From Xylocopa sonorina (lineage: Eukaryota > Arthropoda > Insecta > Hymenoptera > Apidae): a stretch of DNA of 64,000 nt. The stretch spans positions 1,364,001 through 1,428,000 of the forward strand of contig NW_027490117.1 of assembly GCF_050948175.1 (NCBI RefSeq), given 5' to 3'. The notes under the pieces are model-generated. The model made no database searches and was not told the origin of the DNA. It saw only the letters and a list, made by a program, of their open reading frames with translations. Shown piece after piece: positions 53,471 to 64,000 of this stretch. Position 1 is the stretch's first letter, and every line of letters begins with the position of its first letter. The position numbers were made by a program, and so were the translations under genes.

Positions 53471-55859
53471 ACACACTTCGCAAATCATATTATATCTTAT
53501 CATGAAACATAGAAATGAGATGCGATATCGCGTTTTAATAAGCAATAGAACTCTACTACTACGATAGGTAGACATCTGCAAACGCTATTTCCTTTCAAGG
53601 AAGTGTCGCATTTACATTCATATGAAGTGTAGACGAGGAATGCATAGCAATTCGCAAATCATATTATATCTTACCATGAAACATAGAAATGAGATGCGAT
53701 ATCGCGTTTTAAGAAGCATTAGAACTCTATTGCTACGATAGGTAGACATCTGCAAACGCTATTTCCTAGCAAGGAAATGTCGCATTTACATTCATTTGAA
53801 GTGTAGACGAGGAATACATAACATTTCGCAAATCATATTATATCTTACCATGAAACACAGAAATGAGATGCGATAGCGCATTTTAATAAGCATTACAACT
53901 CTACTGCTACGATAGATAGACATCTGCAAACGCTATTTCCTTTCAAGGAAGTGTCGCATTTACATTCATATGAAGTGCAGACGAGGAATGCATAGCACAT
54001 CGCAAATCATATTATATCTTACCATGAAACATAGAAATGAGATGCGATATCGCGTTTTAAGAAGCATTAGGACTCTATTGCTACGATAGGTAGACATCTG
54101 CAAACGCTATTTCCTAGCAAGGAAATGTCGCATTTACATTCACTTGAAGTGTAGACGAGGAATACATAACACTTCGCAAATCATATTATATCTTACCATG
54201 AAACATAGTAATGAGATGCGATATCGCGTTGTAAGAAGCATTAGAAATCTATTGCCACGATACGTAGACATCTGCAAACGCTATTTCTTTGCAAGGAAGT
54301 GTCGCATTTACATTCATTTGAAGTGTAGACGAGGAATACATAACACTTCTCAAATTATATTATATCTTACCATGAAACATAGAAATGAGATGCAATATCG
54401 CGTTTTAAGAAGCATTAGAACTCTATTGCTACGATACGTAGACATCTGCAAACGCTATTTCCTTGCAAGGAAGTGTCGCATTTACATTCATATGAAGTGC
54501 AGACGAGGAATGCATAGCACATCGCAAATCATATTATATCTTACCATGAAACATAGAAATGAGATGCGATATCGCGTTTTAAGAAGCATTAGAACTCTAT
54601 TGCTACGATAGGTAGACATCTGCAAACGCTATTTCCTAGCAAGGAAATGTCGCATTTACATTCACTTGAAGTGTAGACGAGGAATACATAACACTTCGCA
54701 AATCATATTATATCTTACCATGAAACATAGTAATGAGATGCGATATCGCGTTTTAAGAAGCACTAGAAATCTATTGCCACGATACGTAGACATCTGCAAA
54801 CGCTATTTCTTTGCAAGGAAGTGTCGCATTTACATTCATTTGAAGTGTAGACGAGGAATACATAACACTTCTCAAATTATATTATATCTTACCATGAAAC
54901 ATAGAAATGAGATGCGATATCGCGTTTTAAGAAGCATTAGAACTCTATTGCTACGATACGTAGACATCTGCAAACGCTATATCCTAGCAAGGAAATGTCG
55001 CATTTACATTCATTTGAAGTGTAGACGAGGAATACATAGCACTTCGCAAATCATATTATATCTTACCATGAAACATGGAAATGAGGTGCGTTATCACGTT
55101 TTAAGAAGCATTAGAACTCTATTGCTACGATGCGTAGACATCTGCAAACGCTATTTCTTTGCAAGGAAGTGTCGCATTTACATTCATTTGAACTGTAGAC
55201 GAGGAATACATAACACTTCGCAAGTCATATTATATCTTACCATGAAACATAGGAATGAGGTGCGATATCGCGCTTTAAGAAGCATTAGAACTCTATTGCT
55301 ACGGTACGTAGACATCTGCAAACGCTATTTCCTTGCAAGGAAGTGTGGCATTTACATTCATTTGAAGTGTACACGAGGAATACATAACACATCGCAAATC
55401 ATATTATATCTTACCATGAAACATAGAAATGAGATGCGATATCGCGTCCTAAGAAGCATTAGAAATCCACTGCTACGATATGTAGACATCTGAAAACGCT
55501 ATTTCTTTGCAAGGAAGTGTCGCATTTACATTCATTTGAAGTGTAGACGTGGAATACACACACTTCGCAAATCATATTATATCTTACCATGAAACATAGA
55601 AATGAAATGCAATATCGCGTTTTAATAAGCATTAGAACTCTACTGCTACGATAGGTAGACATCTGCAAACGCTATTTCCTTTCAAGGAAGTGTCGCAATT
55701 ACATTCATATGAAGTGCAGACGAGGAATGCATAGCACTTCGCAAATCATATTATATCTTACCATGAAACATAGAAATGAGATGCGATATCGCGTTTTAAG
55801 AAGCATTAGAACTCTATTGCTACGATAGGTAGACATCTGCAGACGCTATTTCCTAGCAA
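53471..55859. repeat. 50-monomer super-repeat, copy 3 (left part only)
   Basis: The TTATCATG / AAGCAATAGAAC monomer starts at 53,502, against 36,806 and 45,504 in copies 1 and 2. This copy lacks one monomer present at 37,100 in copy 1, keeps the doubled 522-bp trimer, and has a chimeric monomer at 54,894-55,067. It stops near 55.86 kb, where the 26-mer family begins. Confidence 0.85.
54894..55067 (+). repeat. chimeric monomer at an unequal-exchange joint
   Basis: The left part (GATACGTAG) follows the monomer at 38,364 and the right part (CGCTATATCCTAGCAAGGAAATG) follows the monomer at 38,538. In the parent arrangement those two are consecutive, so one monomer is missing here. The join lies within GTAGACATCTGCAAACGCTA, which both parents share. 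Confidence 0.8.
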
Positions 55860-55936
55860 GGAAGTGTCGCATTTGCATTCATTTGAAGTGTAGACGGGGA
55901 ATACATAACACTTCTCAAATCATATTATATCTTACC

Positions 55937-56457
55937 ATGAAACATAGAAATGAGATGCGATATATCGTTTTAAGAAGCATTAGAACTCTATCGCTACGAC
56001 ACCTAGTCATCTGCAGACGCTATTTCCTAGCGAGGAAGTGTCGCATTTACATTCATTTGAAGTGTAGACGTGGAATACACACACTTCGCAAATCATATTA
56101 TATCTTACCATGAAACATAGAAATGAGATACGATATCGCGTTGTATGAATCATAAGAACACTATTGCTACGATACGTAGACATCAGCAAACGCTATTTGC
56201 TAGCGAGGAAGTGTCGCATTCACATTCATTTGAAGTGTAGACGAGGAATACATAACACTTCGCAAATCATATTATATCCTACCATGAAACATAGAAATGA
56301 GATGCGATATCGCGTTTTAAGAATCATAAGAACTCTATTGCTACGATACGTAGACATCTGCAAACGCTATTTCCTTGCAAGGAAGTGTCGCATTTACATT
56401 CATTTGAAGTGCAGTCGAGGAATACATAACACTTCGCAAATCATATTATATCTTACC
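55937..56457. repeat. 521-bp three-monomer cassette, occurrence 3
   Basis: Same three monomers as at 47,939, offset 7,998 bp. A local change, GCGATATATCG (about 55,960), replaces GCGATATCGCG and breaks dyad I. From here the cassette is followed by a TTCTAAGAAGCATTAGAACTC / GATAGGTAG monomer rather than the one seen at occurrences 1 and 2. Confidence 0.85.
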
Positions 56458-59162
56458 ATGAAACATAGAAATGAGATGCGATATCGCGTTCTAAGAAGCA
56501 TTAGAACTCTACTGCTACGATAGGTAGACATCTGCAAACGCTATTTCCTTTCAAGGAGGTGTCGCATTTACATTCATATGAAGTGTAGACGAGGAATACA
56601 TAACACTTCGCAAATCATATTATATCTTACCATGAAACATAGAAATGAGATACGATATCGCGTTGTAAGAATCAAAAGAACACTATTGCTACGATACGTA
56701 GACATCAGCAAACGCTATTTCCTAGCGAGGAAGTGTCGCATTCACATTCATTTGAAGTGTAGACGAGGAATACACACACTTCGCAAATCATATTATATCT
56801 TACCATGAAACATAGAAATGAGATGCGATATCGCGTTTTAATAAGCATTAGAACTCTACTGCTACGATAGGTAGACATCTGCAAACGCTATTTCCTTTCA
56901 AGGAAGTGTCGCATTTACATTCATATGAAGTGTAGACGAGGAATGCATAGCACTTCGCAAATCATATTATATCTTACCATGCAACATAGAAATGAGATGC
57001 GATATCGCGCTTTAAGAAGCATTAGAACTCTATTGCTACGATAGGTCGACATCTGCAAACGCTATTTCCTAGCAAGGAAATGTCGCATTTACATTCATTT
57101 GAAGTGTAGACGAGGAATACATAACACTTCGCGAATCATATTGTATCTTACCATGAAACATGGAAATGAGGTGCGATATCACGTTTTGAGAAGCATTAGA
57201 ACTCTATTGCTACGATGCGTAGACATCTGCAAACGCTATTTCTTTGCAAGGAAGTGTCGCATTTACATTCATTTGAAGTGTAAACGAGGAATACATAACA
57301 CTTCGCAAATCATATTATATCTTACCATGAAGCATAGAAATGAGGTGCGATATCTCGCTTTAAGAAGCATTAGAGCTCTATCGCTACGATACCTAGACAT
57401 CTGCAGACGCTATTTCCTAGCAAGGAAATGTCGCATTTATATTCATTTGAAGTGTAGACGAGGAATACATAACACTTCGCAAATCATATCATATCTTACC
57501 ATGAAACATAGAAATGAGATGCGATATCGCGTTTTAAGAATCATAAGAACTCTATTGCTACGATACGTAGACATCTGCAAACGCTATTTCCTTGCAAGGA
57601 AGTGTCGCATTTACATTCATTTGAAGTGCAGTCGAGGAATACATAACACTTCGCAAATCATATTATATCTTACCATGAAACATAGAAATGAGATGCGATA
57701 TCGCGTTCTAAGAAGCATTAGAAATCCATTGCTACGATACGTAGACATCTGCAAACGCTATTTCTTTGCAAGGAAGTGTCGCATTTGCATTCATTTGAAG
57801 TGTAGACGTGGATTACACACACTTCGCAAATCATATTATATCTTAACATGAAACATAGAAATGAAATGCGATATCGCGTTTTAATAAGCATTAGAACTCT
57901 ACTGCTACGATAGGTAGACATCTGCAAACGCTATTTCCTTTCAAGGAAGTGTCGCATTTACATTCATATGAAGTGCAGACGAGGAATGCATAGCACTTCT
58001 CAAATCATATTATATCTAACCATGAAACATAGAAATGAGATGCGATATCGCGTTTTAATAAGCATTAGAACTCTACTGCTACGATAGGTAGACATCTGCA
58101 AACGCTATTTCCTTTCAAGGAGGTGTCGCATTTACATTCATATGAAGTGTAGACGAGGAATACATAACACTTCGCAAATCATATTATATCTTACCATGAA
58201 ACATGGAAATGAGGTGCGATATCGCGTTTTAAGAAGCATTAGAACTCTATTGCTACGGTACGTAGACATCTGCAAACTCTATTTCCTTGCAAGGAAGTGT
58301 CGCATTTACATTCATATGAAGTGTAGACGAGGAATGCATAGCACTTCGCAAATCATATTATATCTTACCATGAAACATGGAAATGAGGTGCGATATCACG
58401 TTTTAAGAAGCATTAGAACTCTATTGCTACGATGCGTAGACATCTGCAAACGCTATTTCTTTGCAAGGAAGTGTCGCATTTACATTCATTTGAAGTGTAG
58501 ACGAGGAATACATAACACTTCGCAAATCATATTATATCTTACCATGAAACATAGAAATGAGATACGATATCGCGTTGTAAGAATCAAAAGAACACTATTG
58601 CTACGATACGTAGACATCAGCAAACGCTATTTCCTAGCGAGGAAGTGTCGCATTTACATTCATTTGAAGTGTAGACGAGGAATACATAACATTTCGCAAA
58701 TCATATTATATCTTACCATGAAACATAGAAATGAGATGCGATATCGCGTTTTAAGAAGCATTAGAACTCTATTGCTACGATAGGTAGACGTCTGCAAACG
58801 CTATTTCGTAGCAAGGAAATGTCGCATTTACATTCACTTGAAGTGTAGACGAGGAACACATAACACTTCGCGAATCATATTATATCGTACCATGAAACAT
58901 GGAAATGAGGTGCGATATCACGTTTTAAGAAGCATTAGAACTCTATTGCTACGATGCGTAGACATCTGCAAACGCTATTTCTTTGCAAGGAAGTGTCGCA
59001 TTTACATTCATTTGAAGTGTAGACGGGGAATACATAACACTTCGCAAATCATATTACATCCTACCATGAAACATAGAAATGAGATGCGATATCGCGTTTT
59101 TAGAAGCATTAGAACTCTATCGCTACGATACCTAGACATCGGCAGACGCTATTTCCTAGCAA

Positions 59163-60378
59163 GAAAATGTCGCATTTACATTCATTTGAAGTGTAGACGG
59201 GGAATACATAACACTTCTCAAATCATATTATATCTTACCATGAAACATAGAAATGAGATGCGATATCGCGTTTTAAGAAGCATTAGAACTCTATCGCTAC
59301 GACACCTAGTCATCTGCAGACGCTATTTCCTAGCGAGGAAGTGTCGCATTTACATTCATTTGAAGTGTAGACGTGGAATACACACACTTCGCAAATCATA
59401 TTATATCTTACCATGAAACATAGAAATGAGATACGATATCGCGTAGTATGAATCATAAGAACACTATTGCTACGATACGTAGACATCAGCAAACGCTATT
59501 TGCTAGCGAGGAAGTGTCGCATTCACATTCATTTGAAGTGTAGACGAGGAATACATAACACTTCGCAAATCATATTATATCCTACCATGAAACATAGAAA
59601 TGAGATGCGATATCGCGTTTTAAGAATCATAAGAACTCTATTGCTACGATACGTAGACATCTGCAAACGCTATTTCCTTGCAAGGAAGTGTCGCATTTAC
59701 ATTCATTTGAAGTGCAGTCGAGGAATACATAACACTTCGCAAATCATATTATATCTTACCATGAAACATAGAAATGAGATGCGATATCGCGTTCTAAGAA
59801 GCATTAGAACTCTACTGCTACGATAGGTAGACATCTGCAAACGCTATTTCCTTTCAAGGAGGTGTCGCATTTACATTCATATGAAGTGTAGACGAGGAAT
59901 ACATAACACTTCGCAAATCATATTATATCTTACCATGAAACATAGAAATGAGATACGATATCGCGTTGTAAGAATCAAAAGAACACTATTGCTACGATAC
60001 GTAGACATCAGCAAACGCTATTTCCTAGCGAGGAAGTGTCGCATTCACATTCATTTGAAGTGTAGACGAGGAATACACACACTTCGCAAATCATATTATA
60101 TCTTACCATGAAACATAGAAATGAGATGCGATATCGCGTTTTAATAAGCATTAGAACTCTACTGCTACGATAGGTAGACATCTGCAAACGCTATTTCCTT
60201 TCAAGGAAGTGTCGCATTTACATTCATATGAAGTGTAGACGAGGAATGCATAGCACTTCGCAAATCATATTATATCTTACCATGCAACATAGAAATGAGA
60301 TGCGATATCGCGTTTTTAGAAGCATTAGAACTCTATCGCTACGATACCTAGACATCGGCAGACGCTATTTCCTAGCAA
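59163..60378. repeat. 7-mer extra copy of the 26-mer start (1,216 bp)
   Basis: Repeats the left part of the 26-mer, offset 3,303 bp from 55,860, and is followed at once by the full second 26-mer at a spacing of 1,216 bp (7 x 174 - 2). The marker ATGCAACATAG therefore occurs at 56,979, 60,282 and 61,498. Confidence 0.85.
59240..59760. repeat. 521-bp three-monomer cassette, occurrence 4
   Basis: As occurrence 3, but GCGTAGTATGAATC replaces GCGTTGTATGAATC. This change is shared with occurrence 5, so those two are the closest pair. Confidence 0.85.
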
Positions 60379-63300
60379 GAAAATGTCGCATTTACATTCA
60401 TTTGAAGTGTAGACGGGGAATACATAACACTTCTCAAATCATATTATATCTTACCATGAAACATAGAAATGAGATGCGATATCGCGTTTTAAGAAGCATT
60501 AGAACTCTATCGCTACGACACCTAGTCATCTGCAGACGCTATTTCCTAGCGAGGAAGTGTCGCATTTACATTCATTTGAAGTGTAGACGTGGAATACACA
60601 CACTTCGCAAATCATATTATATCTTACCATGAAACATAGAAATGAGATACGATATCGCGTAGTATGAATCATAAGAACACTATTGCTACGATACGTAGAC
60701 ATCAGCAAACGCTATTTGCTAGCGAGGAAGTGTCGCATTCACATTCATTTGAAGTGTAGACGAGGAATACATAACACTTCGCAAATCATATTATATCCTA
60801 CCATGAAACATAGAAATGAGATGCGATATCGCGTTTTAAGAATCATAAGAACTCTATTGCTACGATACGTAGACATCTGCAAACGCTATTTCCTTGCAAG
60901 GAAGTGTCGCATTTACATTCATTTGAAGTGCAGTCGAGGAATACATAACACTTCGCAAATCATATTATATCTTACCATGAAACATAGAAATGAGATGCGA
61001 TATCGCGTTCTAAGAAGCATTAGAACTCTACTGCTACGATAGGTAGACATCTGCAAACGCTATTTCCTTTCAAGGAGGTGTCGCATTTACATTCATATGA
61101 AGTGTAGACGAGGAATACATAACACTTCGCAAATCATATTATATCTTACCATGAAACATAGAAATGAGATACGATATCGCGTTGTAAGAATCAAAAGAAC
61201 ACTATTGCTACGATACGTAGACATCAGCAAACGCTATTTCCTAGCGAGGATGTGTCGCATTCACATTCATTTGAAGTGTAGACGAGGAATACACACACTT
61301 CGCAAATCATATTATATCTTACCATGAAACATAGAAATGAGATGCGATATCGCGTTTTAATAAGCATTAGAACTCTACTGCTACGATAGGTAGACATCTG
61401 CAAACGCTATTTCCTTTCAAGGAAGTGTCGCATTTACATTCATATGAAGTGTAGACGAGGAATGCATAGCACTTCGCAAATCATATTATATCTTACCATG
61501 CAACATAGAAATGAGATGCGATATCGCGTTTTAAGAAGCATTAGAACTCTATTGCTACGATAGGTAGACATCTGCAAACGCTATTTCCTAGCAAGGAAAT
61601 GTCGCATTTACATTCATTTGAAGTGTAGACGAGGAATACATAACACTTCGCGAATCATATTGTATCTTACCATGAAACATGGAAATGAGGTGCGATATCA
61701 CGTTTTGAGAAGCATTAGAACTCTATTGCTACGATGCGTAGACATCTGCAAACGCTATTTCTTTGCAAGGAAGTGTCGCATTTACATTCATTTGAAGTGT
61801 AAACGAGGAATACATAACACTTCGCAAATCATATTATATCTTACCATGAAGCATAGAAATGAGGTGCGATATCTCGCTTTAAGAAGCATTAGAGCTCTAT
61901 CGCTACGATACCTAGACATCTGCAGACGCTATTTCCTAGCAAGGAAATGTCGCATTTATATTCATTTGAAGTGTAGACGAGGAATACATAACACTTCGCA
62001 AATCATATCATATCTTACCATGAAACATAGAAATGAGATGCGATATCGCGTTTTAAGAATCATAAGAACTCTATTGCTACGATACGTAGACATCTGCAAA
62101 CGCTATTTCCTTGCAAGGAAGTGTCGCATTTACATTCATTTGAAGTGCAGTCGAGGAATACATAACACTTCGCAAATCATATTATATCTTACCATGAAAC
62201 ATAGAAATGAGATGCGATATCGCGTTCTAAGAAGCATTAGAAATCCATTGCTACGATACGTAGACATCTGCAAACGCTATTTCTTTGCAAGGAAGTGTCG
62301 CATTTGCATTCATTTGAAGTGTAGACGTGGATTACACACACTTCGCAAATCATATTATATCTTAACATGAAACATAGAAATGAAATGCGATATCGCGTTT
62401 TAATAAGCATTAGAACTCTACTGCTACGATAGGTAGACATCTGCAAACGCTATTTCCTTTCAAGGAAGTGTCGCATTTACATTCATATGAAGTGCAGACG
62501 AGGAATGCATAGCACTTCTCAAATCATATTATATCTAACCATGAAACATAGAAATGAGATGCGATATCGCGTTTTAATAAGCATTAGAACTCTACTGCTA
62601 CGATAGGTAGACATCTGCAAACGCTATTTCCTTTCAAGGAGGTGTCGCATTTACATTCATATGAAGTGTAGACGAGGAATACATAACACTTCGCAAATCA
62701 TATTATATCTTACCATGAAACATGGAAATGAGGTGCGATATCGCGTTTTAAGAAGCATTAGAACTCTATTGCTACGGTACGTAGACATCTGCAGACTCTA
62801 TTTCCTTGCAAGGAAGTGTCGCATTTACATTCATATGAAGTGTAGACGAGGAATGCATAGCACTTCGCAAATCATATTATATCTTACCATGAAACATGGA
62901 AATGAGGTGCGATATCACGTTTTAAGAAGCATTAGAACTCTATTGCTACGATGCGTAGACATCTGCAAACGCTATTTCTTTGCAAGGAAGTGTCGCATTT
63001 ACATTCATTTGAAGTGTAGACGAGGAATACATAACACTTCGCAAATCATATTATATCTTACCATGAAACATAGAAATGAGATACGATATCGCGTTGTAAG
63101 AATCAAAAGAACACTATTGCTACGATACGTAGACATCAGCAAACGCTATTTCCTAGCGAGGAAGTGTCGCATTTACATTCATTTGAAGTGTAGACGAGGA
63201 ATACATAACATTTCGCAAATCATATTATATCTTACCATGAAACATAGAAATGAGATGCGATATCGCGTTTTAAGAAGCATTAGAACTCTATTGCTACGAT

Positions 63301-64000
63301 AGGTAGACGTCTGCAAACGCTATTTCGTAGCAAGGAAATGTCGCATTTACATTCACTTGAAGTGTAAACGAGGATTACATAACACTTCGCGAATCATATT
63401 ATATCGTACCATGAAACATGGAAATGAGGTGCGATATCACGTTTTAAGAAGCATTAGAACTCTATTGCTACGATGCGTAGACATCTGCAAACGCTATTTC
63501 TTTGTAAGGAAGTGTCGCATTTACATTCATTTGAAGTGTAGACGGGGAATACATAACACTTCGCAAATCATATTACATCCTACCATGAAACATAGAAATG
63601 AGATGCGATATCGCGTTTTTAGAAGCATTAGAACTCTATCGCTACGATACCTAGACATCGGCAGACGCTATTTCCTAGCAAGAAAATGTCGCATTTACAT
63701 TCATTTGAAGTGTAGACGTGGAATACACACACTTCGCAAATCATATTATATCTTACCATGAAACACAGAAATGAGATGCGATATCGCGTTTTAAGAAGCA
63801 TTTGAACTCTATTGCTACGATACGTAGACATCTGCAAAGGCTCTTTCCTTGCAAGGAAATGTCGCATTAACATTCATATGAAGTGTAGACGAGGAATACA
63901 TAACACTTCGCAAATCATATTATATCTTACCATGAAACATAGAAATGAGATGCGATATCGCGTTCTAAGAAGCATTAGAAATCTATTGCCACGATACGTA
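60379..64000. repeat. 26-mer HOR, copy 2 (cut by window end)
   Basis: Same order as copy 1 to about 63,709. It then departs with GACGTGGAATACACACAC where copy 1 has GACGGGGAATACATAAC. Copy-specific changes include AGGATGTGTCGC (about 61,250), CTGCAGACTC (62,792) and TTTGTAAGGAAG (63,503). The last ~290 bp return to ordinary B-type monomers, and the array continues past the window. Confidence 0.85.
60456..60976. repeat. 521-bp three-monomer cassette, occurrence 5
   Basis: Shares GCGTAGTATGAATC with occurrence 4 at a spacing of 1,216 bp. The first monomer is 173 bp, as in all five occurrences. Confidence 0.85.

Larger units (their letters stand above)
55860..60378. repeat. 26-mer HOR, copy 1 (4,519 bp)
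   Basis: Matches 60,379-63,709 at a constant offset of 4,519 bp over its first ~3.33 kb. Markers are GCGTTCTAAGAAGCATTAGAAC with CCTTTCAAGGAGG, ATGCAACATAG (56,979), GGTCGACATC (57,046, unique), CATATCATATC and ATCTAACCATG. The rest is a second start of the same unit. Confidence 0.85.
1..64000. repeat. 174-bp satellite DNA array, head-to-tail, about 368 monomers
   Basis: Every part of the window aligns to one monomer with a modal period of 174 bp. Monomer starts (ATGAAACATAGAAATGAG) at 96, 270, 442, 616, 790, 965, 1139, 1313 and 1487 illustrate the phase, and it holds to the right edge. All copies lie in the same orientation and no unique sequence interrupts them. The consensus is about 63/174 GC with 9 CpG. 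Occasional monomers are 172, 173 or 175 bp long. The nucleosome-scale period and nested higher-order repeats are typical of eukaryotic centromeric or pericentromeric satellites; that location is inferred from family behaviour and is not shown here. Most monomers keep a GATATC site, so EcoRV should give a 174-bp ladder. I do not recognise the family. Confidence 0.99.

Noticed and set aside
1..64000. CRISPR array
   Set aside because: The repeats are directly adjacent 174-bp units with no unique spacers between them, and no cas-like gene is present.
1..64000. Bacterial surface-repeat gene or phage tail-fibre-like repeat
   Set aside because: Sixty-four kilobases of one repeat with propagated stops and indels and no flanking gene does not fit a prokaryotic gene. 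A eukaryotic satellite is the simpler reading.
1..64000. Transposable element, tRNA, rRNA, telomere repeat or origin hidden between monomers
   Set aside because: I followed the monomer phase across the window and found only small indels of 1-2 bp. There is no gap large enough to hold another element, and no terminal inverted repeats or telomeric short repeats.

Overview
The whole 64-kb window is one uninterrupted satellite DNA array. It is built from a head-to-tail monomer whose modal length is 174 bp, about 368 copies, all in the same orientation. I find no protein-coding gene, RNA gene, transposable element, CRISPR array or unique-sequence island. The array runs off both ends of the window. 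The long apparent open frames arise because 174 is a multiple of 3 (58 codons) and one frame of the ancestral monomer happens to lack stops. Nonsense changes and 1-2 bp indels are spread through the array and copied along with it, which argues against coding.

Monomer. I number it from the start of ATGAAACATAGAAATGAG. The consensus is about 36% GC with 9 CpG dinucleotides, roughly 1.6 times expectation. It carries five short dyad symmetries: GCGATATCGC at 21-30, CTACG-ATA-CGTAG at 58-70, TTCCTTGCAAGGAA at 88-101, TTCAT(T/A)TGAA at 116-125 and ATAT-T-ATAT at 160-168. Recurrent subtypes can be told apart at positions 61-101: A (GATACCTAG, CTGCAGACG, CCTAGCAAGG), B (GATACGTAG, CTGCAAACG, CCTTGCAAGG), C (GATAGGTAG, CCTTTCAAGG), D (GATGCGTAG, TCTTTGCAAGG) and E (CATCAGCAAACG, CCTAGCGAGG). 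The nucleosome-scale period, strict tandem order and nested higher-order repeats (HORs) are typical of eukaryotic pericentromeric or centromeric heterochromatin. The CpG richness suggests a genome without heavy germline CpG methylation, for example many invertebrates. I do not recognise the satellite family or the species.

Layout. (1) 0-19 kb: a 17-monomer HOR family of about 2.96 kb with intact, 4-monomer-deleted and partial copies, a rearranged copy 10.44 kb downstream, and an 11-monomer HOR of 1,912 bp. (2) 19-23 kb: a mosaic transition zone where the CATATG-bearing subtype first appears, at about 20.39 kb. (3) 23.06-36.46 kb: a tandem duplication of a roughly 39-monomer (6.79-kb) block. 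(4) 36.0-55.9 kb: an 8.7-kb super-repeat present about 2.3 times, containing 18-mer, 3-mer, 25-mer and 2-mer local duplications. (5) 55.9-64 kb: a 26-monomer (4,519-bp) HOR with an extra 7-monomer internal copy.

There are no genes acting together here. The history that can be read is one of repeated unequal exchange and conversion at many scales, much of it recent because several copies look nearly identical. All block edges were found by eye from shared diagnostic variants and fixed offsets, so they carry an uncertainty of tens of bases up to one monomer.
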